Origin: G963665925 sp963678925
GTDB taxonomy: Bacteria; Bacillota; Clostridia; Peptostreptococcales; Acidaminobacteraceae
NCBI GenBank assembly: GCA_963678925.1
Contig: OY787533.1
Coordinates: 2,914,001-2,978,000, forward strand
Reading direction: 5' to 3'
Length of the DNA stretch: 64,000 nucleotides
This document shows positions 51,929 through 61,352 of this stretch, piece by piece. Each line of letters starts with the position of its first letter. Within the stretch, counting starts at the first letter, position 1. The position numbers were made by a program, and so were the translations under genes. Below the pieces are notes generated by a model. That model had not been told where the DNA came from. It made no database searches and worked only from the letters and a program-made list of their open reading frames with translations.

Positions 51929-52942
51929 ATGGATACAGATATAAAAATTGTTGCACTCGGCGGGGGGACGGGCCTGTCCATACTTTTAAGGGGCCTAAAA
52001 CGCATCACATCCGAGGTGACGGCAATTGTTTCAGTCGCCGATGATGGCGGAGGCTCTGGTGTGCTCAGGGAAGATCTTGGCATGCTGCCGCCTGGAGATA
52101 TTAGGAGCTGTATTTTGTCACTCGCAAATACAGAGCCCATTATGGAGGAATTGATCCGTTACAGGTTCACAGAGGGTGGTCTCAAGGGTCAGAATTTCGG
52201 AAACCTGCTGATAGCAGCCCTTGTGGGTATATCGGGAAGCTTTGAAAAGGCAGTTGAAAAGATCAGTGACATCGTTGCGATAACAGGGCGTGTCCTTCCG
52301 GTCACCCCTTCAGAAATGACCCTCCTTGCCAGGCTTGGAGATGGCACTTATGTTGAAGGCGAGTCATACATTCCTGTGAAGGTGCTTGAAACGGGTCAGC
52401 GTATTGAGTCGATATCCGTAAAGGAAAAAAACGTGAGGGCACTGCCGGATGCCATAGAGGCCATTGAAGATGCCGATGTGATTGTTCTTGGTCCTGGAAG
52501 CCTTTATACGAGCATCATTCCCAATCTTCTGGTGGAGGGTATAGTGGAGGCAATCTGCAAATCAAGCGCCAAGAAGATATACATCCCCAACATTATGACG
52601 CAGCCTGGGGAAACAGATGCCTATACGGTCGCTGAACATACGCAGGCACTCATCAATCACAGCTGCAGGAATATGGTTGACCTGCTTCTTGTCAACAATG
52701 CGGTTATTCCGGAGAAGACGCTGGAGAAATATGAAGCGGAGGGATCTGAACAGGTCCTGCTCCTTCCAGAAGATGAGGCGTTTCTCAGGGCTATGGGCAT
52801 TGGTTACGTAGCGGATGATTTCATGCAGATTGAAAAGGGCTATGTCAAGCATGACGCTTCAAAAATCGCAGATATGATCTTAAGTCTGGTGGATACGAAA
52901 ATATACCACAAGAATATGGAGCTTGACGCTCTGACGGAATAG
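51929..52942 (+). CDS. yvcK: Gluconeogenesis factor YvcK (CofD-like)
   Basis: 337 residues from ATG 51929 with GGGGAG upstream. CofD-like fold: VALGGGTGLSILLRGLK, SVADDGGGSGVLREDLGMLPPGDIRSCILSLA, GQNFGNLLIAAL, LGPGSLYTSIIPNLLV and NIMTQPGETDAYTVAEH. YvcK binds UDP-sugars, localises in a helix-like pattern, and is needed for growth on gluconeogenic carbon sources and correct cell shape in B. subtilis. A weak terminator follows, and whiA has a new upstream promoter. Confidence 0.93.
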   Translation: MDTDIKIVALGGGTGLSILLRGLKRITSEVTAIVSVADDGGGSGVLREDLGMLPPGDIRSCILSLANTEPIMEELIRYRFTEGGLKGQNFGNLLIAALVGISGSFEKAVEKISDIVAITGRVLPVTPSEMTLLARLGDGTYVEGESYIPVKVLETGQRIESISVKEKNVRALPDAIEAIEDADVIVLGPGSLYTSIIPNLLVEGIVEAICKSSAKKIYIPNIMTQPGETDAYTVAEHTQALINHSCRNMVDLLLVNNAVIPEKTLEKYEAEGSEQVLLLPEDEAFLRAMGIGYVADDFMQIEKGYVKHDASKIADMILSLVDTKIYHKNMELDALTE

Positions 52943-52971
52943 AGAGCGTTTGGAAAATTTATAAGCAACCT

Positions 52972-52998
52972 GAAGCGCAGTCATTCGACTGCGCTTTC
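52972..52998 (+). terminator. Hairpin terminator after yvcK
   Basis: GAAGCGCAGTC-ATTC-GACTGCGCTTTC, an 11-bp stem with only a short T-run, so termination may be partial. Confidence 0.6.
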
Positions 52999-53066
52999 AA
53001 ATTGCCCTTTATGAAAAGATTTCATAAAAATGTGACTTTAGACTTCAAGTATTCTTAACAAAGTTA

Positions 53067-53075
53067 TGATATAAT
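53067..53075 (+). promoter_or_regulatory. Extended -10 promoter upstream of the NUDIX gene
   Basis: TGATATAAT (extended -10). A second one, TGATATACT, is at 53139-53147, closer to the GTG at 53192. Either or both may serve the NUDIX-whiA-HPr unit. Confidence 0.45.
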
Positions 53076-53191
53076 GCTCTAACTGAGGAAATCACGCTGT
53101 ATTAATGCGTTTCGCGTGTTTGAAAATACTTCTTTATATGATATACTAATTAGATAAAAGCACCTATGAAGCTATAAGGAAGTGAAGCCTT

Positions 53192-53611
53192 GTGAAAACT
53201 ATCACGAGCGCAGGTGGTGTCGTTTTTTTGGGGAACTCCGTTCTCATGCTTCGGAAGATTAATGGAGATTGGGTGCTTCCGAAGGGGAAGCTGGAGGTTG
53301 ATGAGACTGCTGCACAAGCCGCGCTTCGAGAAGTGAGAGAAGAAACTGGCGTAAAGGGACGAATTATCGATTTTCTCGGTGAGACGACATACCGGTTTAA
53401 GAACTGCTGGAGTCACAATGAGGTGATTGAGAAGCACGTCAAATGGTATGTGATGGAGGCTAAAACCACCAACACAATACCACAGCGTGAAGAAGGATTC
53501 GTCGAAGCCAAATTCATTCATTTCAACAGAATCGATGAAACTGTTCGTTATGAAGATGAAAAGAATATGATTGAAAAAGCAATCTATTTATATCAAGACG
53601 TGAAAGAGTGA
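53192..53611 (+). CDS. NUDIX hydrolase
   Basis: 139 residues from GTG 53192 with AAGGAAGTG upstream. The NUDIX box is complete: GKLEVDETAAQAALREVREETGV, i.e. G-x5-E-x7-REVxEExG, with metal-binding Glu residues. The family hydrolyses a nucleoside diphosphate linked to another group; short proteins of this kind act on diadenosine polyphosphates, oxidised nucleotides or RNA 5' ends. It is encoded six bases before whiA and probably co-transcribed. Confidence 0.9.
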   Translation: MKTITSAGGVVFLGNSVLMLRKINGDWVLPKGKLEVDETAAQAALREVREETGVKGRIIDFLGETTYRFKNCWSHNEVIEKHVKWYVMEAKTTNTIPQREEGFVEAKFIHFNRIDETVRYEDEKNMIEKAIYLYQDVKE

Positions 53612-53617
53612 TGCTGT

Positions 53618-54553
53618 ATGTCGTTTTCGTCAACGACAAAAAATGAGCTTTCGCGGATTCGCTCGGAAGATCCCTGCTGTCAGCTGGCGGAATTATCTGC
53701 CCTTATACGCACAAGCGGATCAATCAAATTGAAGGGACGTTCAAGGACCGACCTGAATGTTCTGACTGAGAATCCGGCAATCGCACGGCTCATATTTACT
53801 TTCTTTAAAAAGAACTTCAATATCCACACAGAGGTTATTGTTCAGAAGAACAAGACCCTGAAAAAGGGCAATGCGTACCTTATTCAAATAGAGAACGCAG
53901 GCGATATACTCAAGAAACTGGGTATTCTAATTGAAAATGGTGGATTTTACAGCATCAATGACAGCGTACCCGAATTCATAGTCAGGGATACCTGCTGCAA
54001 ACGTGCATATATAAGAGGTGCGTTTCTTGGCGGTGGGTCTGTGAGTGATCCCGAAAAAGGGTATCACCTTGAGTTCATTACGCATAATGAAGAGTATGGC
54101 GATTCACTGAAAGATTTGATCAATGGCTTTGGGCTTGAATCCAAGCTGATTGACCGCAAATCGAATTATATCGTCTATCTCAAAGAAGGCGACCAGATTG
54201 TAGATCTGCTCAATATCATCGGTGCCCATCGTGCGCTGCTTGATTTTGAAAATGTCCGAATTGTCAAGCAGATGAGAAATGATGTTAATCGCCTTGTTAA
54301 CTGTGAAACTGCGAACCTGAACAAAACGGTAAATGCAGCTATGAGACAGGTTCAAGATATAGAGCTTATTGAAACAAGGGTTGGTCTGGGGGCACTTCCA
54401 GATGGGCTGGCGCAGTTGGCGCAGCTCAGAATGGAACAGCCTGAGGCGAGCCTGAAAGAATTAGGAGAATTGCTTGACCCTCCTGTGGGGAAATCGGGGG
54501 TCAATCATAGGTTTAAGAAAATACACAAATTCGCGGAGAGTCTCGGTAATTAG
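53618..54553 (+). CDS. whiA: DNA-binding protein WhiA (sporulation/cell division regulator)
   Basis: 311 residues from ATG 53618. It combines an N-terminal LAGLIDADG-like homing-endonuclease fold (RTSGSIKLKGRSRTDLNV, RDTCCKRAYIRGAFLGGGSV) without the catalytic acids, and a C-terminal helix-turn-helix (TRVGLGALPDGLAQLAQLRMEQPEASLKELGELLDPPVGKSGVNHRF). WhiA regulates sporulation genes in actinomycetes and cell division and nucleoid organisation in Bacillus. Gene order yvcK-whiA-HPr is a Firmicutes hallmark. Confidence 0.94.
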   Translation: MSFSSTTKNELSRIRSEDPCCQLAELSALIRTSGSIKLKGRSRTDLNVLTENPAIARLIFTFFKKNFNIHTEVIVQKNKTLKKGNAYLIQIENAGDILKKLGILIENGGFYSINDSVPEFIVRDTCCKRAYIRGAFLGGGSVSDPEKGYHLEFITHNEEYGDSLKDLINGFGLESKLIDRKSNYIVYLKEGDQIVDLLNIIGAHRALLDFENVRIVKQMRNDVNRLVNCETANLNKTVNAAMRQVQDIELIETRVGLGALPDGLAQLAQLRMEQPEASLKELGELLDPPVGKSGVNHRFKKIHKFAESLGN

Positions 54554-54567
54554 GAAGGTGGATCGAA

Positions 54568-54834
54568 ATGATCAAAAAAACACTTAACATCACGAATGAT
54601 TCCGGCCTTCATGCAAGAGCTGCTGGAAAATTCGTAGAAATGACAAATCAATTCAGTTCGGAAATTTATGTTTCGAAGGAACACATCATGATTGATGGAA
54701 AGAGCATTATGGGCATTATCTCCATGGGTGTGCATAAAGGTGATGAAATAGAGGTAACTATTGAAGGCGTTGACGAGCGTGAGGCTATGGAAGCCATTGA
54801 AAATCTGATCGTGAACGAACTGTCGAAGCTTTAG
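54568..54834 (+). CDS. HPr-family phosphocarrier protein
   Basis: 88 residues from ATG 54568 with AGGAAGGTG. Both regulatory sites are present: His15 (SGLHARAAGKF), phosphorylated by PTS enzyme I, and Ser46 (DGKSIMGI), phosphorylated by HPr kinase. In Bacillus the gene at this place is crh, which has Gln15 and takes part only in catabolite repression; here the active His suggests a true PTS-capable HPr. Other PTS genes are not in the window. Confidence 0.92.
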   Translation: MIKKTLNITNDSGLHARAAGKFVEMTNQFSSEIYVSKEHIMIDGKSIMGIISMGVHKGDEIEVTIEGVDEREAMEAIENLIVNELSKL

Positions 54835-54915
54835 TTTTACCAGAGATTGTGCTAGTGTTTATGGTTACAGGAAATCACAAACCATAATTGAGCAGCATAT
54901 GGAGGTCCTGAATCG

Positions 54916-56058
54916 ATGAAGAGAATACCGAAGGGGATTGAAACTCTAAAATCCGGGATGATACTTGGTGAAACGATTTTTGATTCGTCAGGTAACACGC
55001 TTTTGTCGGACGGTATAATTTTGCGACAAGCATACATTGATAAAATAAAAGAGCTTGGTTATGTATCTGTACATATTCAAGCTGACGCAGAAGAATCGGT
55101 TGAGGAGAAGTTGACTGGTCAGACCGTAAATGTAGAAGCAGAAAAGGACATGATTGTTCGCAGTACCCGTGAAGAAGCGGCACACCTTGTAGGTGAGTGT
55201 ATGGCGAATATTTCTTCAAATACAGAGGTAGATGCAGACAAGTTATATCTTGTTGTGAATACCATTATTGATGAGATCTTTTCAAATGAGGACATTACGT
55301 TCAATCTGTCCAATTTGAGATCCATAGATGAGTACGTGTTCCAGCATTCTGTGAATGTTTGTGTGATGGCAATAATCTGCGGTATCTATATGGGCTTTAA
55401 TAAAGTGCGCCTTGTTGAATTGGGGATAGGGGCACTGCTTCATGATGTGGGGAAACGTCTGATATCACAGGACGTGCTCAATAAGCCCGGGGCGCTGGAC
55501 GACAATGAAATGGACCATGTCAGAAAGCACACGATTCTGGGTTACGAGGCCCTAAAACGTATCCCGAATATCACGGAAACATCGGCATGTGTTGCCCTAT
55601 ATCACCACGAGCGATTTGATGGGACTGGGTATCCGACTGGGAAGAATGCGCAAAACATCCATATCTACGCGAAAATTGTTGCGGTTGCAGATGTTTTTGA
55701 TGCCATTACTTCGGACCGTGTTTATTGTGCAAAAGAAGATCCATACAGAGCAATGGACCGCATTCTAAAAGAAAGTGATGCGCAGTTCGACAAGGAAATT
55801 GTTCGCGTATTTTTAAAAGTCGTTGGCTATTATCCGATGGGGCTCAACATCATACTGAGTACGGGTGAGTATGCGATGATTACGCGTAAGAACCGCGATG
55901 TGCCTGTTGTTCGTGTCTTGATAGACAAGTACCTGAATCCGGTAAAAGGCTATTATGAAATTGATTTGAAGAAGAATCCGAAGGTGCGTATCTATGATAT
56001 AGATCCGCATAGAAAACAGCTAGGATACACACATTACAGCCAGGAGTTTTCAGGCTGA
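54916..56058 (+). CDS. HD-GYP domain protein, probable cyclic di-GMP phosphodiesterase
   Basis: 380 residues from ATG 54916 behind GGAGGT. The first about 60 residues form the small domain often found before HD-GYP (MILGETIFDSSGNTLLSDGIILRQAYIDKIKELG). The HD-GYP domain (about 130-320) has HSVNVCVMA, LLHDVGKRLI (His176), HTILGYEAL, YHHERFDGTGYPTG and IVAVADVFDAITSDRVY, all catalytic residues present. About 320-380 is an extra beta-rich part. It is soluble and stands alone with its own terminator, inserted in the whiA-dnaE core block. Confidence 0.9.
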   Translation: MKRIPKGIETLKSGMILGETIFDSSGNTLLSDGIILRQAYIDKIKELGYVSVHIQADAEESVEEKLTGQTVNVEAEKDMIVRSTREEAAHLVGECMANISSNTEVDADKLYLVVNTIIDEIFSNEDITFNLSNLRSIDEYVFQHSVNVCVMAIICGIYMGFNKVRLVELGIGALLHDVGKRLISQDVLNKPGALDDNEMDHVRKHTILGYEALKRIPNITETSACVALYHHERFDGTGYPTGKNAQNIHIYAKIVAVADVFDAITSDRVYCAKEDPYRAMDRILKESDAQFDKEIVRVFLKVVGYYPMGLNIILSTGEYAMITRKNRDVPVVRVLIDKYLNPVKGYYEIDLKKNPKVRIYDIDPHRKQLGYTHYSQEFSG

Positions 56059-56092
56059 TTGGTGTTACGGCGGTTAGAATCCATAAATTCAT

Positions 56093-56121
56093 GGGCACCT
56101 CAGTAGAGGTGCCTGTTTTTT
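56093..56121 (+). terminator. Rho-independent terminator after the HD-GYP gene
   Basis: GGGCACCTCAGTAGAGGTGCCT, an 8-bp stem with a short loop, then a run of T. Confidence 0.88.
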
Positions 56122-56189
56122 CCCCTATATCCTCAGGAAATAATGCGGTATAATTTTAGTAAGATTGAAAGAATTTGGGAGGCTGACAT

Positions 56190-57428
56190 ATGAAAGGGCG
56201 ATTGTGTATATTTCTGTTGATATTCCTGGTGCTTTTTACGGGTTGTCAACAGGAGGAAATAGTTGAGAATCCATCGATTACATCGAGAGAGTGGAATCTG
56301 CTGCTAGAAAGTGCTACAGGAACAACTGTTACACTGTACTATACCTCTTCAGACGAGAATCTGGAGAAGTGGCTGACGCGGTCAGTACAGCCTGATGTGC
56401 TTGCGAACTATGGTGTTGATCTGCAACTGATTCGCAAACCCATGTCCGATATTTTTGAAAAGCTAAGAGATGAAAAGACAAATGAGGTTGCTACAGGCTC
56501 CATAGACTTGATTTATATAGAAGATGATTCATTCAAGCGTCTTATGAATGCCTCTCTCTTGTATGGGCCATTTCTTGAAAAGTTGCCAAATTATTATACG
56601 AATGTCAATCCTGAAGATTATGAGTTTATGTATGAGCAAGGCATGCCTACACAAGGAAATTTCATTCCGGTTGGAAGAGAACAGCTTGTCCTCATATACG
56701 ACGAGGATATGATTCTAGACCCGCCGGAAACAATGGACAATTTCCTGGAGACACTACGAAGTGCGCCAGGACAGTTTACCTTCCCAATGCCGCCTGAGAA
56801 GTCAGGGGAACTCTTTATGGAGACCTTCATTGCCGCCTATGTGGACTATGAAAAGCTCTATCGGGCAGATGCGACGCGGGAGGCTATTGAACCCCTGATT
56901 GCACCGGCGATTGACGCTGTGAAGATACTGCGTCCCAAGCTGTGGAAGGAAGGGGCTATATATCCAGAGGATGAGCGTCATCTTGATCAATTGTTCTATG
57001 ACGGAAAGGTGAGCTTCTCCCTGTCAACCGATCCCAATAAGGCGTCAAAGTATGCCAAAGCTGAAGTGTATCCCTATGCGGCGCGTGCTTTTATAATCGA
57101 TGAAGGCACTGCAGGTACCAATGATGGCCTTGTAATTGCCCATAATGCTCCAAACAAGTCCGGGGCGATGATTGTTGCCAACTATATGCTTTCAGCTGAG
57201 ACACAGGCATTTAAATACCTTCCTGCTAACGGCGGGAGCATTCCCGTTGTAGACACATCGATTATGCCAGAAGAAGAAGCCAAGCTGATCAAAAGTGTCA
57301 CTGTGAAAAGGAGTGACATGAAGCAGGATATGCTTAACAGCCACCGGGTACCCCCTATGCCGGATGCCATTAAGGCGGTCGTATCCCAAATTTGGAAAGA
57401 GGCACTTGAATATCAAGTTGAACAGTAA
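56190..57428 (+). CDS. Extracellular solute-binding lipoprotein, orphan
   Basis: 412 residues from ATG 56190 with GGGAGG upstream. Signal peptide with lipobox LFTGC (Cys19). The rest resembles bacterial type 2 periplasmic binding proteins: VTLYYTSSDENLEKWL, GSIDLIYIEDDSF, EQLVLIYDEDMI, and a C-terminal NAPNKSGAMIVANYMLSAETQAFKYLPANGGSIPVVD, as in YnjB-like or ABC thiamine/iron-type binders. No permease or ATPase is beside it. The ligand is unknown. It may share a transcript with dnaE, 12 bases downstream, which is odd. Confidence 0.75.
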   Translation: MKGRLCIFLLIFLVLFTGCQQEEIVENPSITSREWNLLLESATGTTVTLYYTSSDENLEKWLTRSVQPDVLANYGVDLQLIRKPMSDIFEKLRDEKTNEVATGSIDLIYIEDDSFKRLMNASLLYGPFLEKLPNYYTNVNPEDYEFMYEQGMPTQGNFIPVGREQLVLIYDEDMILDPPETMDNFLETLRSAPGQFTFPMPPEKSGELFMETFIAAYVDYEKLYRADATREAIEPLIAPAIDAVKILRPKLWKEGAIYPEDERHLDQLFYDGKVSFSLSTDPNKASKYAKAEVYPYAARAFIIDEGTAGTNDGLVIAHNAPNKSGAMIVANYMLSAETQAFKYLPANGGSIPVVDTSIMPEEEAKLIKSVTVKRSDMKQDMLNSHRVPPMPDAIKAVVSQIWKEALEYQVEQ

Positions 57429-57440
57429 AAGGAGTTTGAG

Positions 57441-60400
57441 ATGAGTACTCAATTTGTGCATCTGCATCTTCATACAGAATACAGTCTGTTGGATGGATTC
57501 ACACGTATATCAAAACTCTTTGAAAAAGCAAAGGCGCTAAATATGGACGCCGTGGCCATTACGGATCACGGCGTCATGTTTGGCGTCGTTGATTTTTATA
57601 AAGAAGCTAAAAAGCACGGTATCAAGCCCATTGTAGGCTGCGAAGTCTATATGGCACCGCGCTCCATGAAAGACAAGGACGGAAGAGCGGATCGGGATCA
57701 GGGACACCTTGTACTCCTGGTCGAAAACGAAATAGGCTACCAGAACCTGATCCATCTTGTTTCCATGGGATTCGTAGATGGTTTCTACTATAAACCGAGA
57801 ATTGATTATGACATCCTCAGCAAGTACAGTGAGGGTCTTATTTGCCTGAGCGCATGCCTGGCCGGAGATATACAGCAGCTGCTCATGGAAGACCGCTACG
57901 AAGAAGCCAAACAGCTTGCACTGAGACTCCATGGTATTTTTGGTGAAGGCCGCTTTTATTTGGAGCTTCAGGACCATGGCATTGAAATTCAAAAGAAGGT
58001 GAACTTGCAGCTCGTGAGGCTGAGCAAGGATACTGGCATACCTCTGGTTGCCACGAACGATGTTCACTATGTCAACAAGGATGATCATGATGTGCATGAT
58101 ATTCTCCTCTGTATTCAGACGGGAAAGCTTCTTGAAGAAGTGGACCGTCTGAGATTTCCAACGAGAGAGTTTTATCTGAAATCGCAGGAGGAAATGGAGG
58201 ACCTCTTTCCTTATGCACCTGAAGCGATTGCAAACACAGGAAAAATTGCAGAGCGCTGTCAGTTTGAATTTGATTTCAGCACACTGCATTTACCGGCCTA
58301 TCCGCTTGAGGAAGGTCACAATGCAGGTCTTGAACTGCGCAGACTCTGCATGGAGGGGCTTGAAGCCCGGTACAGTGTCCTTGATGACACCTTGCTCGAA
58401 CGCCTTGAATTCGAATTGGATATCATCAGCCAGATGGGTTACGAAGACTATTTCCTGATCACATGGGACTTTATTAAGTATGCAAAGGATAATGGTATAA
58501 TTGTCGGTCCGGGCAGGGGCAGCTGTGGGGGCAGCCTTGTAGCGTATGTGCTCTATATTACAGATGTGGATCCGATTAAATATGACCTGATCTTCGAACG
58601 TTTTCTCAACCCGGAGCGTATTACCATGCCGGATATCGACATCGATTTTGAGGATGACAGGCGACAGGAGGTCATAGACTATGTTGTCGACAAATATGGC
58701 AAGGACCATGTTGCGCAGATCATAACATTTGGAACCATGGCAGCACGCGCTGCCGTTCGTGATGTTGGGCGTGTTGTAAACCTGTCTTATCAGGATACGG
58801 ACCGGATCGCAAAGGCCATCCCTTTTCAGCTTGGAATGACCATTGAAAAAGCGCTCAAAATGAACCCGAAACTTCAGGAGTTATATGATACCAACGAAGA
58901 TGCAAGACGGGTCATTTCCGCTGCCAAGCAGGTTGAAGGCATGCCGAGACATGCGTCTACCCATGCGGCGGGTGTCGTTATTTCAAGAGATACCGTTGAC
59001 CACTATGTGCCGCTTTATGTGCATGACAGCAACATCTCCACCCAGTACAACATGGTGCTGCTGGAAGAACTGGGTCTTCTTAAAATGGATTTTCTCGGAC
59101 TTCGAAACCTGACTGTCATTAAGGATGCCCTCAAGCTGATTGAACTCAGTGGTAAGAGCGTACCGGATTTCAGCAAGATGGAATTTGACGACCAGGTTGT
59201 TTATGACATGATTGGAACAGGGGAAAATCTTGGCGTATTCCAGCTTGAATCAAGTGGTATGAGACGGTTTATGCGTGATCTCAAGCCCAGGGAACTGGAA
59301 GACCTTATCGCCGGAATATCGCTCTATCGTCCCGGCCCCATGGATTCCATACCTAAGTACATTTACAACAAAAATCACCCGGATGAAATCACCTATGCGC
59401 ATCCAATGCTCAAAAAAATCCTAAGCGTATCTTATGGATGCCTGGTCTATCAGGAACAGGTCATGCAGATTGTACGTGATCTGGGAGGATACTCCTATGG
59501 GCGGTCCGATCTGGTGCGTCGTGCCATGTCTAAGAAAAAGATGGATGTCATGGAGCAGGAACGCAAGTTTTTCATTTATGGTAAGGAAGATGCAGCGGGA
59601 AATGTGGAGATTGAAGGCTGCTTGAGAAAAGGTGTACCTGAGCCCGTGGCCAATGCGGTATTCGACGATATGATCGATTTTGCAAAATACGCATTCAATA
59701 AGTCCCATGCGGCAGGCTATGCCATAATTGCCTACCAGACAGCCTATCTTAAAGCCCATTATCCTGTGGAATTCATGGCGGCTCTTATGACCAGTGTCAT
59801 GGGGCATCAGGCAAAGCTGGCGCAGTATATTCAGGACTGTAAGCGTATGGGCATTGAAGTTCTGCCTCCAAGTGTCAACGAGTCCTATGGCAAGTTTTCC
59901 GTGTCGGGCGGCAAAATACGCTATGGACTTCAGGCGGTTAAGAATGTGGGAAATGGTATTATACGCAGTATCGTCGAAAACAGGGGTGTCGATGGCTACT
60001 CGAGCTTTCTAGAGTTCTGTGAGTCGGTTGAAACCAAGGAGCTGAATAGAAAAGCGATAGAGAGCCTCATAAAGGCGGGAGCCTTCGACGATCAGGGGGA
60101 ATTCAGATCGCAGCTGCTTGCCGTATACGAGAAGATTGTCGACGGCGTCCAGCAGGAGAGCCGGCGAAATGTTGCCGGTCAGGTATCCTTGTTTTCAGGT
60201 ATGGAAGCTGAGGTTCCAGATGTTTTCAGAGCCTACCGTCTTCCTGATATAAACGAATTTCAGCTTAAGGTAAAATTAGCTTTTGAAAAGGAAATGTTGG
60301 GTATCTATTTAAGTGGACATCCCCTGCTCGAATATGCAGCCTGGGTTGAGCGGGTCAGCACGACAAATCTGTCTGAACTCAAGGATGCGCAGGAAGATGG

Positions 60401-61079
60401 AACAATCCATCTTAAAGACAATGCACAGGTAACCTTGGCGGGTATGATCGAAGGTAAAGTTGAGAAAATGACCCGGACTGGATCAAAAATGGCCTTCATA
60501 ACCCTTGAAGATCTCTATGGTCAGATTGAAGCGATTGTTTTTCCAAAGACCTACCAGCGGTTTTCTGACCAGCTGAAGGAAGAAAACTTTGTCATCCTTA
60601 CCGGGCGCCTGAATGTGAAGGAAGATGAAGAACCCAAGATCGTAGTGGATCAGATCTATCCCCTTGATGAAACGCACGTGCTGCGTATTTCTGAAAGCAA
60701 TGCTTCAAAATCATCTGCATATGGAAGACGACGTGGTCAAAATCTTGGAGGGCAGGATAGGAATGCGAAAGTTAATGCGGGTCAACTTTCTCAAAACGCA
60801 AGTGGACAAAATGCGTCCCGCGGGATAAAAAGCGGGCTAGAGCCCTCTCGAGCAGAAGGTCAAAAGCTCTATTTGAAAGTTTTAGAACTTGATGATGCAA
60901 TTTTCAGACAATTGAAAGAGATATTGCTAGTTTCTCCCGGGGATACACCTGTGGTTTTATACGTGGAAAATCAGAAGAAAAAGCTTACAACATCTTCAAA
61001 ACTCTGGGTTAGAGTCAATGATGAACTCCTTGAATCGGTAAAACGTTTTCTTGGAGAGGATGCTGTTATTCTGCAATAA
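57441..61079 (+). CDS. dnaE: DNA polymerase III subunit alpha
   Basis: 1212 residues from ATG 57441 with AAAGGAG. The PHP domain opens the protein (HLHLHTEYSLLDG, ITDHGVMFGVVDFY). The polymerase core has GPGRGSCGGSLVAYVL and the catalytic PDIDIDFEDDRR (about 397-408), the thumb/fingers FNKSHAAGYAIIAYQTAYLKAHYP, a helix-hairpin region and a C-terminal OB fold (VTLAGMIEGKVEKMTRTGSKMAFITLED). A low-complexity Ser/Gly/Gln-rich linker (about 1090-1135) precedes a final small domain. As a DnaE1-type enzyme it replicates DNA; many Clostridia also have PolC. The pfkA and pyk genes follow, the usual Firmicutes order. Confidence 0.96.
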   Translation: MSTQFVHLHLHTEYSLLDGFTRISKLFEKAKALNMDAVAITDHGVMFGVVDFYKEAKKHGIKPIVGCEVYMAPRSMKDKDGRADRDQGHLVLLVENEIGYQNLIHLVSMGFVDGFYYKPRIDYDILSKYSEGLICLSACLAGDIQQLLMEDRYEEAKQLALRLHGIFGEGRFYLELQDHGIEIQKKVNLQLVRLSKDTGIPLVATNDVHYVNKDDHDVHDILLCIQTGKLLEEVDRLRFPTREFYLKSQEEMEDLFPYAPEAIANTGKIAERCQFEFDFSTLHLPAYPLEEGHNAGLELRRLCMEGLEARYSVLDDTLLERLEFELDIISQMGYEDYFLITWDFIKYAKDNGIIVGPGRGSCGGSLVAYVLYITDVDPIKYDLIFERFLNPERITMPDIDIDFEDDRRQEVIDYVVDKYGKDHVAQIITFGTMAARAAVRDVGRVVNLSYQDTDRIAKAIPFQLGMTIEKALKMNPKLQELYDTNEDARRVISAAKQVEGMPRHASTHAAGVVISRDTVDHYVPLYVHDSNISTQYNMVLLEELGLLKMDFLGLRNLTVIKDALKLIELSGKSVPDFSKMEFDDQVVYDMIGTGENLGVFQLESSGMRRFMRDLKPRELEDLIAGISLYRPGPMDSIPKYIYNKNHPDEITYAHPMLKKILSVSYGCLVYQEQVMQIVRDLGGYSYGRSDLVRRAMSKKKMDVMEQERKFFIYGKEDAAGNVEIEGCLRKGVPEPVANAVFDDMIDFAKYAFNKSHAAGYAIIAYQTAYLKAHYPVEFMAALMTSVMGHQAKLAQYIQDCKRMGIEVLPPSVNESYGKFSVSGGKIRYGLQAVKNVGNGIIRSIVENRGVDGYSSFLEFCESVETKELNRKAIESLIKAGAFDDQGEFRSQLLAVYEKIVDGVQQESRRNVAGQVSLFSGMEAEVPDVFRAYRLPDINEFQLKVKLAFEKEMLGIYLSGHPLLEYAAWVERVSTTNLSELKDAQEDGTIHLKDNAQVTLAGMIEGKVEKMTRTGSKMAFITLEDLYGQIEAIVFPKTYQRFSDQLKEENFVILTGRLNVKEDEEPKIVVDQIYPLDETHVLRISESNASKSSAYGRRRGQNLGGQDRNAKVNAGQLSQNASGQNASRGIKSGLEPSRAEGQKLYLKVLELDDAIFRQLKEILLVSPGDTPVVLYVENQKKKLTTSSKLWVRVNDELLESVKRFLGEDAVILQ

Positions 61080-61352
61080 ATTGCAAGCGATTTCTTGACA
61101 TTTTGCATGAATTTTAGTGCATTGTGTTGATATTCATACCCAAATACATTACAATTAGATTTGTATGTGAGCTTAAAATTGTATTCTAGAGAAAAAGAAG
61201 TATGACTTCTTATCATTTATATATAGTTGGGAATTGTAAATCAGCACATTTATTCCAGAATGTTGAACAGGGGATAATCTTATTTTGGTATGAGGTGTTT
61301 TGAGAGCAGTTCTTGTTATGTAGATTCTTGAATAGGAATTAGGAGTGATCTG

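Noticed and set aside
53118..53160. Short frame in the NUDIX leader
   Set aside because: Only 14 codons, with no ribosome site at a usable distance.
57537..58289. Minus-strand frame of 250 codons inside dnaE
   Set aside because: Antisense shadow of the dnaE PHP domain; no ribosome site and no family likeness.
61095..61100. TTGACA as -35 box for pfkA
   Set aside because: No acceptable -10 at 16-18 bases; promoter position remains open.
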